Below are positions 1-7,665 of a stretch of DNA of 16,765 bases, piece after piece. This DNA is from Burkholderiaceae bacterium (GTDB lineage: Bacteria; Pseudomonadota; Gammaproteobacteria; Burkholderiales; Burkholderiaceae_C), in the NCBI GenBank assembly GCA_023262365.1, contig JALRBF010000035.1, positions 1-16,765 on the forward strand, read 5' to 3'. The notes beneath the pieces were generated by a model. It was not told the origin of the DNA. It made no database searches and saw only the letters and a list, made by a program, of their open reading frames with translations. Each line of letters starts with the position of its first letter. The stretch's first letter is position 1. Both the position numbers and the translations under genes were made by a program.

Positions 1-260
1 GGCAACAGGTCCAGCGCCACCACCAGCCCCTGCCCGGCCAGCGTGCGGCTTAAGTACTGGCTCCAGGCCCCGGGCGCGCTACCCAGCTCCACCACGGCCG
101 CCCCAGGCCGCACCAGGCGTTGCTGCGCGTCGATTTCGAGCAATTTGTACGCCGCACGCGCGCGGTAGCCCTCGCCCTGCGCCTTTTTTACGTAGGGGTC
201 GTTTAGGTGGTCGTTGAGCCAGGCTCGGTCAACCTTGCCGCGCTTGCTTGGGGACTTCAT
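1..260 (-). CDS. rlmE: 23S rRNA 2'-O-methyltransferase RlmE (FtsJ/RrmJ), N-terminal part
   Basis: Only the first 86 codons are present; the gene runs off the left edge. RlmE methylates the 2'-O of U2552 in the A-loop of 23S rRNA, using S-adenosylmethionine, at a late step of 50S assembly. The visible part has the family's basic N-terminus ([15 protein letters not shown]), the [10 protein letters not shown] segment whose K39 matches the first residue of the K-D-K-E catalytic tetrad, and the SAM-binding loop [15 protein letters not shown] at about residues 56-70. The remaining tetrad residues lie outside the window. The ATG at 260-258 is the natural start because the preceding 60 bp are the divergent gap to yhbY. 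The rlmE-yhbY neighbourhood is usual in betaproteobacteria, where ftsH and folP commonly follow rlmE; that is expected to the left but not seen. No clear Shine-Dalgarno sequence precedes the start. Confidence 0.95.
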   Translation of the reverse strand, partial: MKSPSKRGKVDRAWLNDHLNDPYVKKAQGEGYRARAAYKLLEIDAQQRLVRPGAAVVELGSAPGAWSQYLSRTLAGQGLVVALDLL

Positions 261-301
261 GTGTAGGGGTCAAAGACGGCTTGCCCATGGGGCACGGGCG
301 C

Positions 302-314
302 TATGCTTGATAAT
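302..314 (+). promoter_or_regulatory. Putative -10 region of yhbY, leaderless geometry
   Basis: Two overlapping candidates lie just before yhbY: TATGCT at 302-307 and GATAAT at 309-314. A TTGCCC at 281-286 could serve as a -35 box, 15 nt from TATGCT or 22 nt from GATAAT. GATAAT ends 6 nt before the ATG at 321, so transcription would begin at or next to the start codon. This is inferred from sequence spacing only. Confidence 0.45.
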
Positions 315-320
315 TCTCTC

Positions 321-809
321 ATGCCCAGCCCTACCCTTACCCCCACGCAGCGGCGCAGCCTGCGCGCCCAAGCCCATCACCTCGAGCCCGTTGTGGCCAT
401 TGGACAAGGCGGCCTAAGCCCCGCCATCCAAGCCGAAGTTGAAGCCGCCCTGGCCGCACACGCGTTGATTAAGGTCAAGGCCGGCAGTGACGACCGCAAC
501 CAGCGCGCCCAGTGGCTGGAGGCGTTGTGCCAGTCCTGCCACGCCGCGGCGGTGCAACACATTGGCAAACTGCTGGTGCTGTGGCGCCCGCCACCGCCGC
601 CGCCAGAGGCCACACCAAATCAGGGGCGAGCGGTGCGCGAAGTCAAAGTGGTGCGCAACAGCGGACGCGGCGGCCAGCGCCCCGAGGTCAGGCGGGTCAA
701 ATTGGTGGGCAACCAACGCCTAACCGCCAGTGGCCAAGTCAAACGGCGCAAAACGCGTCAGGTCAGCAACAAAAAAGTGCAACTGCAAAAACCCTCGGGT
801 TCGTCATGA
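321..809 (+). CDS. yhbY: YhbY family RNA-binding protein (CRM domain) with basic C-terminal tail
   Basis: This is a CRS1/YhbY (CRM) domain protein of 162 residues. E. coli YhbY associates with pre-50S ribosomal particles; a similar ribosome-assembly role is inferred here. The fold occupies about residues 5-88 and includes the KH-like GQGG loop at residues 28-31 (AIGQGGLS) and the closing strand LLVLWR. It is followed by six consecutive prolines (about 90-95) and a tail of about 67 residues rich in Arg and Lys (GRGGQRPEVRRVKLV, QVKRRKTRQVSNKK), so the protein is well over half as long again as the roughly 97-residue E. coli protein. An ATG at 303 is in frame, but it sits inside the likely -10 region and would add MLDNSL, which the family lacks; 321 is preferred. 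The stop codon overlaps the prlC start as ATGA, suggesting translational coupling. Confidence 0.9.
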   Translation: MPSPTLTPTQRRSLRAQAHHLEPVVAIGQGGLSPAIQAEVEAALAAHALIKVKAGSDDRNQRAQWLEALCQSCHAAAVQHIGKLLVLWRPPPPPPEATPNQGRAVREVKVVRNSGRGGQRPEVRRVKLVGNQRLTASGQVKRRKTRQVSNKKVQLQKPSGSS

Positions 810-2836
810 GCAACCCGTTACTTGCCCACACGCCGCTACCCGCCTTTGATGCCATCCGCCCCGAGCACATTGAGCCGGCGATACGCGCCCTACTGGCACA
901 AGCCAACGAGGCGCTGGCCACGGTAACGGCGCCGGGCTTTGCTGCCGATTACACCGCGGTCTCGGCGGTGCTGGACTGCGCCACCGAGCGTCTGGGACTG
1001 GCCTGGGGTGCCGTGGGTCACCTCAAGTCGGTGGCCGACAACGCGGCGCTGCGCCAAGCCTACAACGCCTTGCTGCCTGAGGTCTCGGCGTTTTTTACCG
1101 AGCTCGGCAGCCATCCCGGGCTGCACGCCACGTACCGCGCCATGTCGCCCGATGCCATGACGCCACAGCAGCGGCGCGCGCACGCCCTAACCATGCGCGA
1201 CTTTCGACTCGGTGGGGCCGAGCTGGCGCCGGCGCTGCGTGAGCCATTTGCCGCCAACCAAGCGCAACAAGCGCAATTGGGCCAACAGTTTGCCGAGCGT
1301 ACGCTGGACGCCACCGACGGCGCGCACTGGGACGTACGCGCTGAGCAAATGGCCGGCCTGCCCGATGACTTGCGCGCCAGCAGCGCCGCGCTGGCCCAGT
1401 CCGCAGGCGTCAGCGGCCATCGCCTGACGCTGCACATGCCGTCTTACCTGCCAGTGATGCAGTTTGGCCAAGACCGCGCGCTGCGCGAGACGATGTACCG
1501 CGCCTACGTCACCCGCGCCAGCGAATGGGGCGACCCGGCACTGGACAACACCGAGACAATCAACAACTTGCTGACGTTGCGGCACCAAGAGGCCCAGTGG
1601 CTGGGCTTTGCCGACTACGCCAGCCTGTCGCTGGCGAGCAAAATGGCCGACACGCCGGAGCAAGTCGAAGCGTTTTTGCTTGACTTGGCCAATCGTGCCC
1701 GCCCCCACGCCGAGCGCGACGTGGCCGACTTGCGTGTCCACGCCGCCCAGGCCTGTGGGCTGGTGCAACCCCAGGCGTGGGACTGGACGTTTGTGGGCGA
1801 ACGCCTCAAAGAAACGCGCTACGCCTTTGGCGAAGCTGAGGTCAAAGCCTACTTTCCTGCCCCGCGTGTGCTGCAAGGCCTGTTTGACTTGGTGCAACGC
1901 CTGTACGGCCTAGCCATTGAGCCGGCACAGGCGCCCACCTGGCACCCGGATGTGCGGTTTTACGAAGTGCGGCGGCAGCGCAGCGGGCACACACTGGGCC
2001 ACTTTTACCTTGACCCCTCGGCGCGACAAGGCAAACGCGGCGGCGCCTGGATGGACAGCGTACGCGACCGCTGGCTACGTCCCGACCACGGCGAGCAACA
2101 AACCCCCGTGGCCCACATGGTGTGCAACTTTGCTGCCTCGCACAACGGCCAGGCACCGCTGCTCACGCACGACGACGTGGTTACCTTGTTTCACGAATTC
2201 GGCCACGCGCTGCACCACTTGCTCACCCAGGTCAACGAGCGCGACATCGCCGGTATCAACGGTGTGGAATGGGACGCGGTGGAACTGCCCAGCCAGTTCA
2301 TGGAGAACTTTGCCTGGGAGTGGGAGGTGCTGCAAGGCCTAAGTGCCCATGTTGAGACCGGCGCGCCGCTGCCCCGCGATTTGTTTGATCGCATGCTCGC
2401 GGCGCGGCATTTTCAAAGCGGCTTGCAAACGCTGCGCCAAGTTGAGTACGCGCTCACCGACATGCGACTGCACCGCGCCGCCTACCGCGACCAGCCACCC
2501 ATGCAAGTGCTGCGCGAAGTACGCGAGCAGGTGGCGGTGCTGCCCAGCCCCGAGTACGCCCGCCCGCTGCACACCTTTGGCCATATTTTTGCCGGTGGTT
2601 ACGCCGCAGGCTACTACAGCTACAAGTGGGCCGAGGTGCTCTCAGCCGACGCGTACGCCGCCTTTGAAGAAGCCGCGCACCACGCCGGCAGCGTAATTGA
2701 CGCGGCCACGGGTCAGCGCTTTGAGCAAGAAATTTTGGCCATGGGCGCCAGCCGTCCGGCCATGCAAAGCTTTGAGGCCTTTCGCGGCCGCCCGCCTAGC
2801 ATCGACGCGCTGTTGCGCCATCAGGGCATGGCCTAG
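806..2836 (+). CDS. prlC: Oligopeptidase A (M3 family zinc metallopeptidase)
   Basis: This is a cytosolic metallopeptidase of 676 residues, the usual length for oligopeptidase A, which clears short peptides including cleaved signal peptides. The zinc site is intact: HEFGH at residues 463-467 (H463 and H467 as ligands, E464 as catalytic base), with the third ligand E493 in DAVELPSQF, as in thimet-type peptidases. The C-terminal part has the family's GHIFAGGYAAGYYSYKWAEVLSAD stretch (residues about 592 on, given in part here as GYAAGYYSYKW). The ATG at 806 overlaps the yhbY stop. The reading frame stays open upstream through yhbY, but MSNPLLAHTPLPAFDAIRPE is the family N-terminus, so the longer form is rejected. 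The TAG stop overlaps that of rpiA in the tetranucleotide CTAG. Confidence 0.95.
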   Translation: MSNPLLAHTPLPAFDAIRPEHIEPAIRALLAQANEALATVTAPGFAADYTAVSAVLDCATERLGLAWGAVGHLKSVADNAALRQAYNALLPEVSAFFTELGSHPGLHATYRAMSPDAMTPQQRRAHALTMRDFRLGGAELAPALREPFAANQAQQAQLGQQFAERTLDATDGAHWDVRAEQMAGLPDDLRASSAALAQSAGVSGHRLTLHMPSYLPVMQFGQDRALRETMYRAYVTRASEWGDPALDNTETINNLLTLRHQEAQWLGFADYASLSLASKMADTPEQVEAFLLDLANRARPHAERDVADLRVHAAQACGLVQPQAWDWTFVGERLKETRYAFGEAEVKAYFPAPRVLQGLFDLVQRLYGLAIEPAQAPTWHPDVRFYEVRRQRSGHTLGHFYLDPSARQGKRGGAWMDSVRDRWLRPDHGEQQTPVAHMVCNFAASHNGQAPLLTHDDVVTLFHEFGHALHHLLTQVNERDIAGINGVEWDAVELPSQFMENFAWEWEVLQGLSAHVETGAPLPRDLFDRMLAARHFQSGLQTLRQVEYALTDMRLHRAAYRDQPPMQVLREVREQVAVLPSPEYARPLHTFGHIFAGGYAAGYYSYKWAEVLSADAYAAFEEAAHHAGSVIDAATGQRFEQEILAMGASRPAMQSFEAFRGRPPSIDALLRHQGMA

Positions 2837-3513
2837 GCCGCAAAGGCCACCTCGCGCACGCCCTGCGCGCTGCCCACCAGCGCCACGTGCGCCCGCTGCA
2901 ACGCAAACACCCCCACTGCGACCACGCCCGGCCAATCGTTAACCGCGCGCTCCAGCGCCAACGGCTGATCGATGCGCAAGCCGTGCACATCCAGCAGGTG
3001 CTGGCCGTTGTCCGTGACCACGGCCTGGCCATTGACCTGACGCCACACCGCCCGGCCACCGAGTTGGGCAAAGCGCCGCACAATGGCCTCACGCGCCATG
3101 GGTATCACCTCAACGGGCAAGGCAAACGCGCCCAGCGTGGCCACGCACTTGGACTCGTCCACCACGCACAAAAACCGCTCGGCCATGGCGGCGACGATTT
3201 TCTCGCGCGTCAGCGCCGCCCCGCCGCCTTTGATCATGCAGCCGCTGGCGTCGATCTCATCGGCGCCGTCCACGTACCAGTCCAGTGCCGGCACGTCGTT
3301 GGCGTCGTGCACCGCGTAGCCCAAGGCACGCAGGCGCTGGCTCGATGCCTCTGAGCTGGATACCGCACACGCCAGCGGCTTGCCGCTGGCGGCCAACGCG
3401 TCAATAAAGTGGTTTACCGTGGAGCCCGTGCCCACACCCAGCCGAGTGTGCGCGGGCAGGCGCTGCACCGCGGCTTGCGCCACGCGTTGTTTGGCCAAAT
3501 CTTGTTCGTTCAT
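2833..3513 (-). CDS. rpiA: Ribose-5-phosphate isomerase A
   Basis: RpiA interconverts ribose 5-phosphate and ribulose 5-phosphate in the non-oxidative pentose phosphate pathway. The protein has 226 residues, typical for the family. The phosphate-binding loop GVGTGST is at residues 26-32. The active-site segment VDGADEID at 81-88 supplies D82 and D85, and [11 protein letters not shown] holds K95 and E104, equivalent to D81, D84, K94 and E103 of the E. coli enzyme. The start at 3513 lies only 20 bp from the divergent pyrD start. A TATTAT element on this strand (3527-3522) lies 8 nt before the ATG, so a very short or absent 5' leader is likely. The gene ends tail-to-tail with prlC, sharing CTAG, with no intergenic terminator. 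Confidence 0.96.
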   Translation of the reverse strand: MNEQDLAKQRVAQAAVQRLPAHTRLGVGTGSTVNHFIDALAASGKPLACAVSSSEASSQRLRALGYAVHDANDVPALDWYVDGADEIDASGCMIKGGGAALTREKIVAAMAERFLCVVDESKCVATLGAFALPVEVIPMAREAIVRRFAQLGGRAVWRQVNGQAVVTDNGQHLLDVHGLRIDQPLALERAVNDWPGVVAVGVFALQRAHVALVGSAQGVREVAFAA

Positions 3514-3520
3514 CGCCCCC

Positions 3521-3527
3521 GATAATA
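3521..3527. promoter_or_regulatory. Putative bidirectional -10 element between rpiA and pyrD
   Basis: The 7-mer GATAATA reads as a -10 box in both directions: GATAAT on the plus strand (3521-3526) and TATTAT on the minus strand (3527-3522). The pyrD ATG begins 7 nt after the plus-strand hexamer, and the rpiA ATG begins 8 nt after the minus-strand hexamer. The whole gap is 20 bp. No convincing -35 box is visible in either direction, and any such box would lie inside the opposite gene. Confidence 0.5.
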
Positions 3528-3533
3528 GCGCCC

Positions 3534-4640
3534 ATGTGGTCTGACCTTTACCCCGCGCTTCGCCCGCTGCTTTTTTGTCAAGACGCTGAGGCCGCCCACG
3601 AGCTGACGCTGGCGTGGCTGCAGCGCACGCAGCACACGCCGCTGGCGCGGCTGTATCGTCAAGCGCTGGTGCACGACCCCATCGAGGTCGCCGGCGTTCG
3701 CTTTCGCAACCGCGTGGGGCTGGCCGCGGGCCTAGACAAAAACGCGTGCGCCATCGACGCTTGGGCAGCCATGGGGTTTGGCGCCGTGGAGGTGGGCACG
3801 GTAACGCCCCTGGCGCAGCCGGGCAACCCCAAGCCGCGCATGTTTCGGCTGGTGGCCGCGCAAGCCTTAATCAACCGCCTTGGGTTCAACAACCACGGGC
3901 TTGACGCCTTTGTGCGGCAAGTACAAACCGCCCGCTGCTGGGGCGCGCCACCCGAGCAGCGTCCGGCGATTGGGCTCAACATTGGCAAAAACGCCGCCAC
4001 TCCCATTGAGCAGGCCACGGCCGACTACCTGCTGGGGCTGCAGGGGGTGTACCCGTATGCCGACTACATCACGGTCAACGTCTCAAGCCCCAACACCCAA
4101 AACCTGCGCCAACTGCAACACGACGCGGCGCTGCGCGAGCTGCTGGAGTCGCTGCTGCAAGCGCGCGCCCAACTGGCGCAACGCCACGGCCAGGCCAAGC
4201 CGATTTTTCTCAAAATCGCTCCCGACATGGAGCCAGCGCAAGCCCAGGCGCTGGCCGAGGTGGTGCGCGAGCTGGGCTGTGACGCAGACGGGCGGCCCCA
4301 TCACGCGCTGGGGCTCATCATCAGCAACACCACGGTGGCGCGTGACGCGGTGCACGGCCTGCCCCACGCCAACGAAAGCGGCGGGCTGTCTGGCGCGCCG
4401 CTGCGCCAAGCCAGCCTTGGCCTACTGGCGCGGATGCGCCAGGCGCTGGGGCCAGCGTTTGCGATTGTCGGCGTGGGCGGGGTGCTCAGCGGCGCCGACG
4501 CCATCGCCAAAGCCGAGGCCGGCGCCCATACGGTGCAGCTTTACACCGGCTTGATTTATCGTGGTCCGTCGCTGGTGCACGAGGTGGCGCAGGCCCTGCA
4601 GCGCGCGCCGCGCCCGCAGCCAGCCGCAAACCCCGCTTAG
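3534..4640 (+). CDS. pyrD: Dihydroorotate dehydrogenase, quinone-dependent (class 2)
   Basis: PyrD oxidises dihydroorotate to orotate in pyrimidine synthesis, passing electrons through FMN to the quinone pool at the inner membrane. The 368-residue length and the N-terminal helical segment ([14 protein letters not shown]...[10 protein letters not shown]), which forms the membrane and quinone site, mark class 2. Visible motifs are [27 protein letters not shown] at residues 181-188 with S185 as the likely catalytic base, [10 protein letters not shown], and the C-terminal FMN phosphate region [14 protein letters not shown]...[10 protein letters not shown]. The start is fixed by the 20-bp divergent gap and the GATAAT element 7 nt upstream; no Shine-Dalgarno sequence is present. 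The TAG stop overlaps the stop of the converging oxidoreductase gene in TTAG. Confidence 0.97.
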   Translation: MWSDLYPALRPLLFCQDAEAAHELTLAWLQRTQHTPLARLYRQALVHDPIEVAGVRFRNRVGLAAGLDKNACAIDAWAAMGFGAVEVGTVTPLAQPGNPKPRMFRLVAAQALINRLGFNNHGLDAFVRQVQTARCWGAPPEQRPAIGLNIGKNAATPIEQATADYLLGLQGVYPYADYITVNVSSPNTQNLRQLQHDAALRELLESLLQARAQLAQRHGQAKPIFLKIAPDMEPAQAQALAEVVRELGCDADGRPHHALGLIISNTTVARDAVHGLPHANESGGLSGAPLRQASLGLLARMRQALGPAFAIVGVGGVLSGADAIAKAEAGAHTVQLYTGLIYRGPSLVHEVAQALQRAPRPQPAANPA

Positions 4641-5791
4641 GGCGGCAAGCCCAAGGTGTTGGCCACGTGCTGGGCAATGGCCAAGCTGCTGGTCAAGCCC
4701 GGTGACTCAATGCCAAACAGGTGCACCAAACCTGGCACCCCGTGCTGGCGCGGGCCATCCACGCGAAAATCGGCCGCTGGCTGCCCTGGCCCAAAAATAC
4801 GCGGGCGGATGCCAGCGTAGCTTGGCTGCAGCGACCCCGGTGGCAGCCCCGGCCAGTAACGCCGCACCGAGGCCTCAAACACCTCACCCAGCGCGGGGTC
4901 CACGTCGTAGCGCAAGGCGTCCACATCGGCGTCGAGCAGCCACTGTTGGTCCGGGCCAAAACGCGCCTGCCCAGCCAAGTCAAGGGTGAGGTGAATGCCC
5001 AACCACGCGTCTTGTGGCGCGGGGTAAATCAGCCGCGTAAACGGCGCCTTACCGCTGTACGTGAAGTAATGCCCACGCGCAAAGTAGGCGCGCGGCACGT
5101 GCTCGGACGGCATGCCTCGCAAGCGCTGCGCGACTTGCACCGCGTGCAGCGCCGCGGCGTTGACCACGCGCTGCGCATGCAACTCCATGTCGCCGTCGTC
5201 GGTGCGCACCTGCAGCCGCACACCGGCCGGGCCGCACACGCCGCCCACCACCTCGGCGCCCAAGGCCACCACGCCGCCACGGGCCTCTAACTCGCCTTGT
5301 AAGGCCAGCATCAACGCATGGCTGTCCACAATGCCGGTGTGCGGCGAGTGCAGCGCGGCCACACACGCCAGCGCCGGCTCGAGTTCACGCGCGGCCTCGG
5401 CCTCTAGCCATTGCAAGGTCACGCCATTGGCCTGCGCGCGAGCCGCCAAGGCCTGCAACGCTGGGCGCTGGTCGTTGTGGGTGGCCACGATGAGCTTGCC
5501 ACACAGGCGGTACGGCACCCCGTGCGATTGGCAAAAGGCCACCAGCGCCGCGCGCCCCTGCACACACCAGCGTGCTTTGTTGGAATCGTTGGCGTAATAA
5601 ATGCCGGCGTGCAGCACCTCGGAGTTGCGCGCCGAGACCCCGCTGCCCACCACGCGCTCGCGCTCAAGCAGCCACACCTGTGCGCCGCGTGCAGCCAGCG
5701 CCTGCGCGCACGCCAGGCCCACCACCCCGGCGCCAATCACCACCGTGTCTACTTGCTCCACGCTTGCCTCAACTTGACTTCGATCAAACAT
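4637..5791 (-). CDS. FAD-dependent oxidoreductase, L-2-hydroxyglutarate dehydrogenase-like (LhgO/DAO family)
   Basis: This 384-residue flavoprotein belongs to the glycine/D-amino acid oxidase superfamily. An N-terminal Rossmann motif ([20 protein letters not shown], about residues 17-36) ends with the acidic residue in WLLERE that binds the FAD ribose. The segment [14 protein letters not shown] (53-66) and the ending [21 protein letters not shown] closely resemble L-2-hydroxyglutarate dehydrogenases, which oxidise L-2-hydroxyglutarate to 2-oxoglutarate and feed the quinone pool. LhgO enzymes are usually somewhat longer (about 400-420), and the true substrate could be another 2-hydroxy or amino acid, so no symbol is given. 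It faces pyrD with a 4-bp stop overlap and diverges from the small membrane protein gene across 30 bp. GTG codons in frame shortly after the ATG are possible alternative starts. Confidence 0.85.
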   Translation of the reverse strand: MFDRSQVEASVEQVDTVVIGAGVVGLACAQALAARGAQVWLLERERVVGSGVSARNSEVLHAGIYYANDSNKARWCVQGRAALVAFCQSHGVPYRLCGKLIVATHNDQRPALQALAARAQANGVTLQWLEAEAARELEPALACVAALHSPHTGIVDSHALMLALQGELEARGGVVALGAEVVGGVCGPAGVRLQVRTDDGDMELHAQRVVNAAALHAVQVAQRLRGMPSEHVPRAYFARGHYFTYSGKAPFTRLIYPAPQDAWLGIHLTLDLAGQARFGPDQQWLLDADVDALRYDVDPALGEVFEASVRRYWPGLPPGSLQPSYAGIRPRIFGPGQPAADFRVDGPRQHGVPGLVHLFGIESPGLTSSLAIAQHVANTLGLPP

Positions 5792-5817
5792 CCGGTATGA
5801 CCGGTGCGGTATGCTAC
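5792..5817. promoter_or_regulatory. Divergent promoter gap with inverted repeat and -10-like element
   Basis: The 30-bp gap between the FAD oxidoreductase and the gene at 5822 contains an inverted repeat, CCGGT-ATG-ACCGG, at 5792-5804, and the 9-mer GTATGCTAC at 5809-5817. The latter gives TATGCT on the plus strand (5810-5815, 6 nt before the ATG) and TAGCAT on the minus strand (5816-5811). CGGTATG occurs twice, at 5793 and 5807. The inverted repeat could be an operator for a regulator acting on both genes; no binding protein can be named. Confidence 0.4.
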
Positions 5818-5821
5818 GCGC

Positions 5822-6244
5822 ATGAAATCATCCAACAACGAGGTCAAGTGGACCTTACTTAAAGTCATGGCAGCGGTCGCGGCCTTGGGCGTGGCGGTAT
5901 GGTACGCCGCCAGCGTGTGGAGCCAGGCCAGCGCCGGGCCACAACCCATGACGGTGCAAGTGGCCTTGGACAACCAGTGTGGGCTGGTGGACGATGCCTT
6001 TGTGGCCGTGGCCGAGCCCGATGGCACCACCGCCGCCTTTGACAAGGGTGTGGCAGTGTTGCGTACCCGCTCAGACGCCAAAATCATGGTGCGTGCCAGC
6101 GCCAAGTACCCCGACTTTGGCTTTGAATCGCCATGGGTCAAGGCCGCCCCCCAGGTGCGCATCACCACCCAATGCAAAAGCAGCGGCCGCATCGATCGAA
6201 CGCTGGGCAGCATGCGCGAGCAGTTTCAGCCCAAAGCGCGCTAG
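5822..6244 (+). CDS. Small membrane-anchored protein of unknown function
   Basis: I do not recognise this 140-residue protein. A lysine-containing N-terminus (MKSSNNEVKW) is followed by one hydrophobic segment, about residues 11-33 (TLLKVMAAVAALGVAVWYAA), which reads as an uncleaved N-terminal anchor with the rest in the periplasm. The soluble part (about 34-140) looks like a small beta-rich domain (MTVQVAL, FVAVAEPDG, AKIMVRASA, QVRITTQC) with exactly two cysteines, C53 and C118, which could form a disulfide. The basic C-terminus is RIDRTLGSMREQFQPKAR. An in-frame GTG at 5804 would swallow the -10-like TATGCT, so the ATG at 5822 is chosen. Its stop overlaps the stop of the nuclease gene in CTAG. 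A role tied to either neighbour is not evident. Confidence 0.8.
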   Translation: MKSSNNEVKWTLLKVMAAVAALGVAVWYAASVWSQASAGPQPMTVQVALDNQCGLVDDAFVAVAEPDGTTAAFDKGVAVLRTRSDAKIMVRASAKYPDFGFESPWVKAAPQVRITTQCKSSGRIDRTLGSMREQFQPKAR

Positions 6245-7659
6245 GCGGTTACCCGCGTCAGTTGACGCTGGGGCAACACCTTAAGGGCGCGGCGCAGAAT
6301 CGGATACAAGTCCCAGTCCATCGGAGTGGCGGTGTCGCACCCGGCCTCAGGCCAGTCGGTTGGCGCTTCCTGGGTAGTGGCCATTTGCGCCTCTGACCAC
6401 GTGCCCACATGGCGCCAGGCGTCAATCACGTGCCACACCCGGCCCTCACCCTCCCCTTCAGCCAGCGCCACCGGCCCGCCATAAGGCCAGCGCTGCAAGC
6501 GCTGGCGCACCAACACCTCAAGCAAACGCGCTCGGTGCAGAGCGAGGGACTCGACGCCCACGCAAGCGCCACGGCAACGCCCCAATTGCCGCGCAAAGCA
6601 GGCGCGCCCCTTGGGGGCGGACTCCAAACCCAGCACCACCTTGCACAGCCCATGCTCGTCGGCGGCTTGCTCCAGCATGGCTTTGGCCTGACGCGCCGAG
6701 CGAAACGGGCCGTACGCCTCCCCCGCGTCTGAACCGCGCCAGGTCTCGGCGCGGCCCAGTTGGAGCGGCGCACTCAGCTCGGGCGGCACGTGCCACAGCG
6801 TCATGCCGCGGTTGCGCCGCAGCCGCTGGTTGTGCGCGGGCTGCCACTGCTTGACGAGTTGCGCCTCGCGCATCAGCGCTTGGATTTCGCCCGCGGTTTC
6901 TTCCCAGCGAATGTCGCGCACCTGCAGCGACAAGCGCATGGACTTGCCGCTGCGGTGGTCAGCCGCAAAATGCGAGCGTACGCGGCGGCGAATGTGCTTG
7001 CTTTTGCCCACGTACAGCGGCACGTCGTTGTCGCCAAAAAACATGTACACCCCCGGCCCATCGGGCAAGGCCTCGAGCAAAGCTGGGTCAAGGTGCGAGG
7101 GCCAATTGTCGTAGCGCAGCAACTGCGCCACCGTGCGCTGCAGCGTGTCTTGCCCCCACGCCTGTTGCATGCGCTGCCAAAACTGCCACAACAAATCCGC
7201 GTCGGCCAACGCCCGGTGGCGCCCCATGGGTTGCAGGCCGTGGCGCGCAATCAAGGCGTCCAGCCCGTGCGCCTTGTGCTCGGGGTACAGCGCACGCGAG
7301 AGCTTGACCGTACACAGTACCCGGCAGCGCATGGGCAGGCCCGCGCGCTGCATGGCCTGGCGCAAAAAGCCGTAATCAAAGCGCGCGTTGTGCGCCACCA
7401 TCACCGCGCCGTCGAGCAATGCCGACAAGGCCGGGGCCAGGGCGTCAAACGCCGGCGCCTCGTCCACCATGGCTTGCGTGATGCCGGTGAGACGCTCGAT
7501 AAACGGCGGCACCCGCACGCCGGGGTTAACCAGGTGTTGGCCGCGACGCACCTGCGCACCGTTCACCTCAACCCAGCCCACCTCGGTGAGCCGGTCACGC
7601 TGCGCCGAGCCGCCGGTGGTCTCGACGTCAATGAACACCAGACGCGGCAGCGCCACCAT
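6241..7659 (-). CDS. DEDDh 3'-5' exonuclease fused to UvrC-like GIY-YIG nuclease
   Basis: This 472-residue protein joins two DNA-processing modules. The N-terminal half (about 5-170) is a DnaQ-like DEDDh exonuclease: D11 and E13 in FIDVETTGG, D95 in AHNARFDYGFL, and H148 with D153 in HRALADAD. The second part (about 196-385) resembles the N-terminal half of UvrC and the E. coli Cho endonuclease: GVY at 203-205, YVG at 216-218, the arginines of KHIRRRVRSHF, E265 in LMREAQLVKQW, and a cysteine motif CFARQLGRCRGACVG (C354, C362, C366) like that of UvrC. The last 80 residues match nothing I recognise. Such fusions are known in actinobacteria and betaproteobacteria and are often labelled DNA polymerase III epsilon; a repair role, with incision followed by trimming, is inferred. 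It follows the hydrolase gene by 6 bp and is probably cotranscribed with it. Confidence 0.9.
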   Translation of the reverse strand: MVALPRLVFIDVETTGGSAQRDRLTEVGWVEVNGAQVRRGQHLVNPGVRVPPFIERLTGITQAMVDEAPAFDALAPALSALLDGAVMVAHNARFDYGFLRQAMQRAGLPMRCRVLCTVKLSRALYPEHKAHGLDALIARHGLQPMGRHRALADADLLWQFWQRMQQAWGQDTLQRTVAQLLRYDNWPSHLDPALLEALPDGPGVYMFFGDNDVPLYVGKSKHIRRRVRSHFAADHRSGKSMRLSLQVRDIRWEETAGEIQALMREAQLVKQWQPAHNQRLRRNRGMTLWHVPPELSAPLQLGRAETWRGSDAGEAYGPFRSARQAKAMLEQAADEHGLCKVVLGLESAPKGRACFARQLGRCRGACVGVESLALHRARLLEVLVRQRLQRWPYGGPVALAEGEGEGRVWHVIDAWRHVGTWSEAQMATTQEAPTDWPEAGCDTATPMDWDLYPILRRALKVLPQRQLTRVTA

Positions 7660-7665
7660 GGCGTA

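Noticed and set aside
303..320. ATG at 303 as the yhbY start
   Set aside because: It lies within the TATGCT/GATAAT promoter-like region and adds residues not seen in the family.
512..805. Extended open frame upstream of prlC that would give a 774-residue protein
   Set aside because: It runs through yhbY in another frame, has no M3-peptidase character, and the ATG at 806 gives the standard N-terminus and length.
5804..5821. GTG at 5804 as the start of the small membrane protein
   Set aside because: The codons would include the -10-like TATGCT; the ATG at 5822 follows it at the spacing seen for three other genes.
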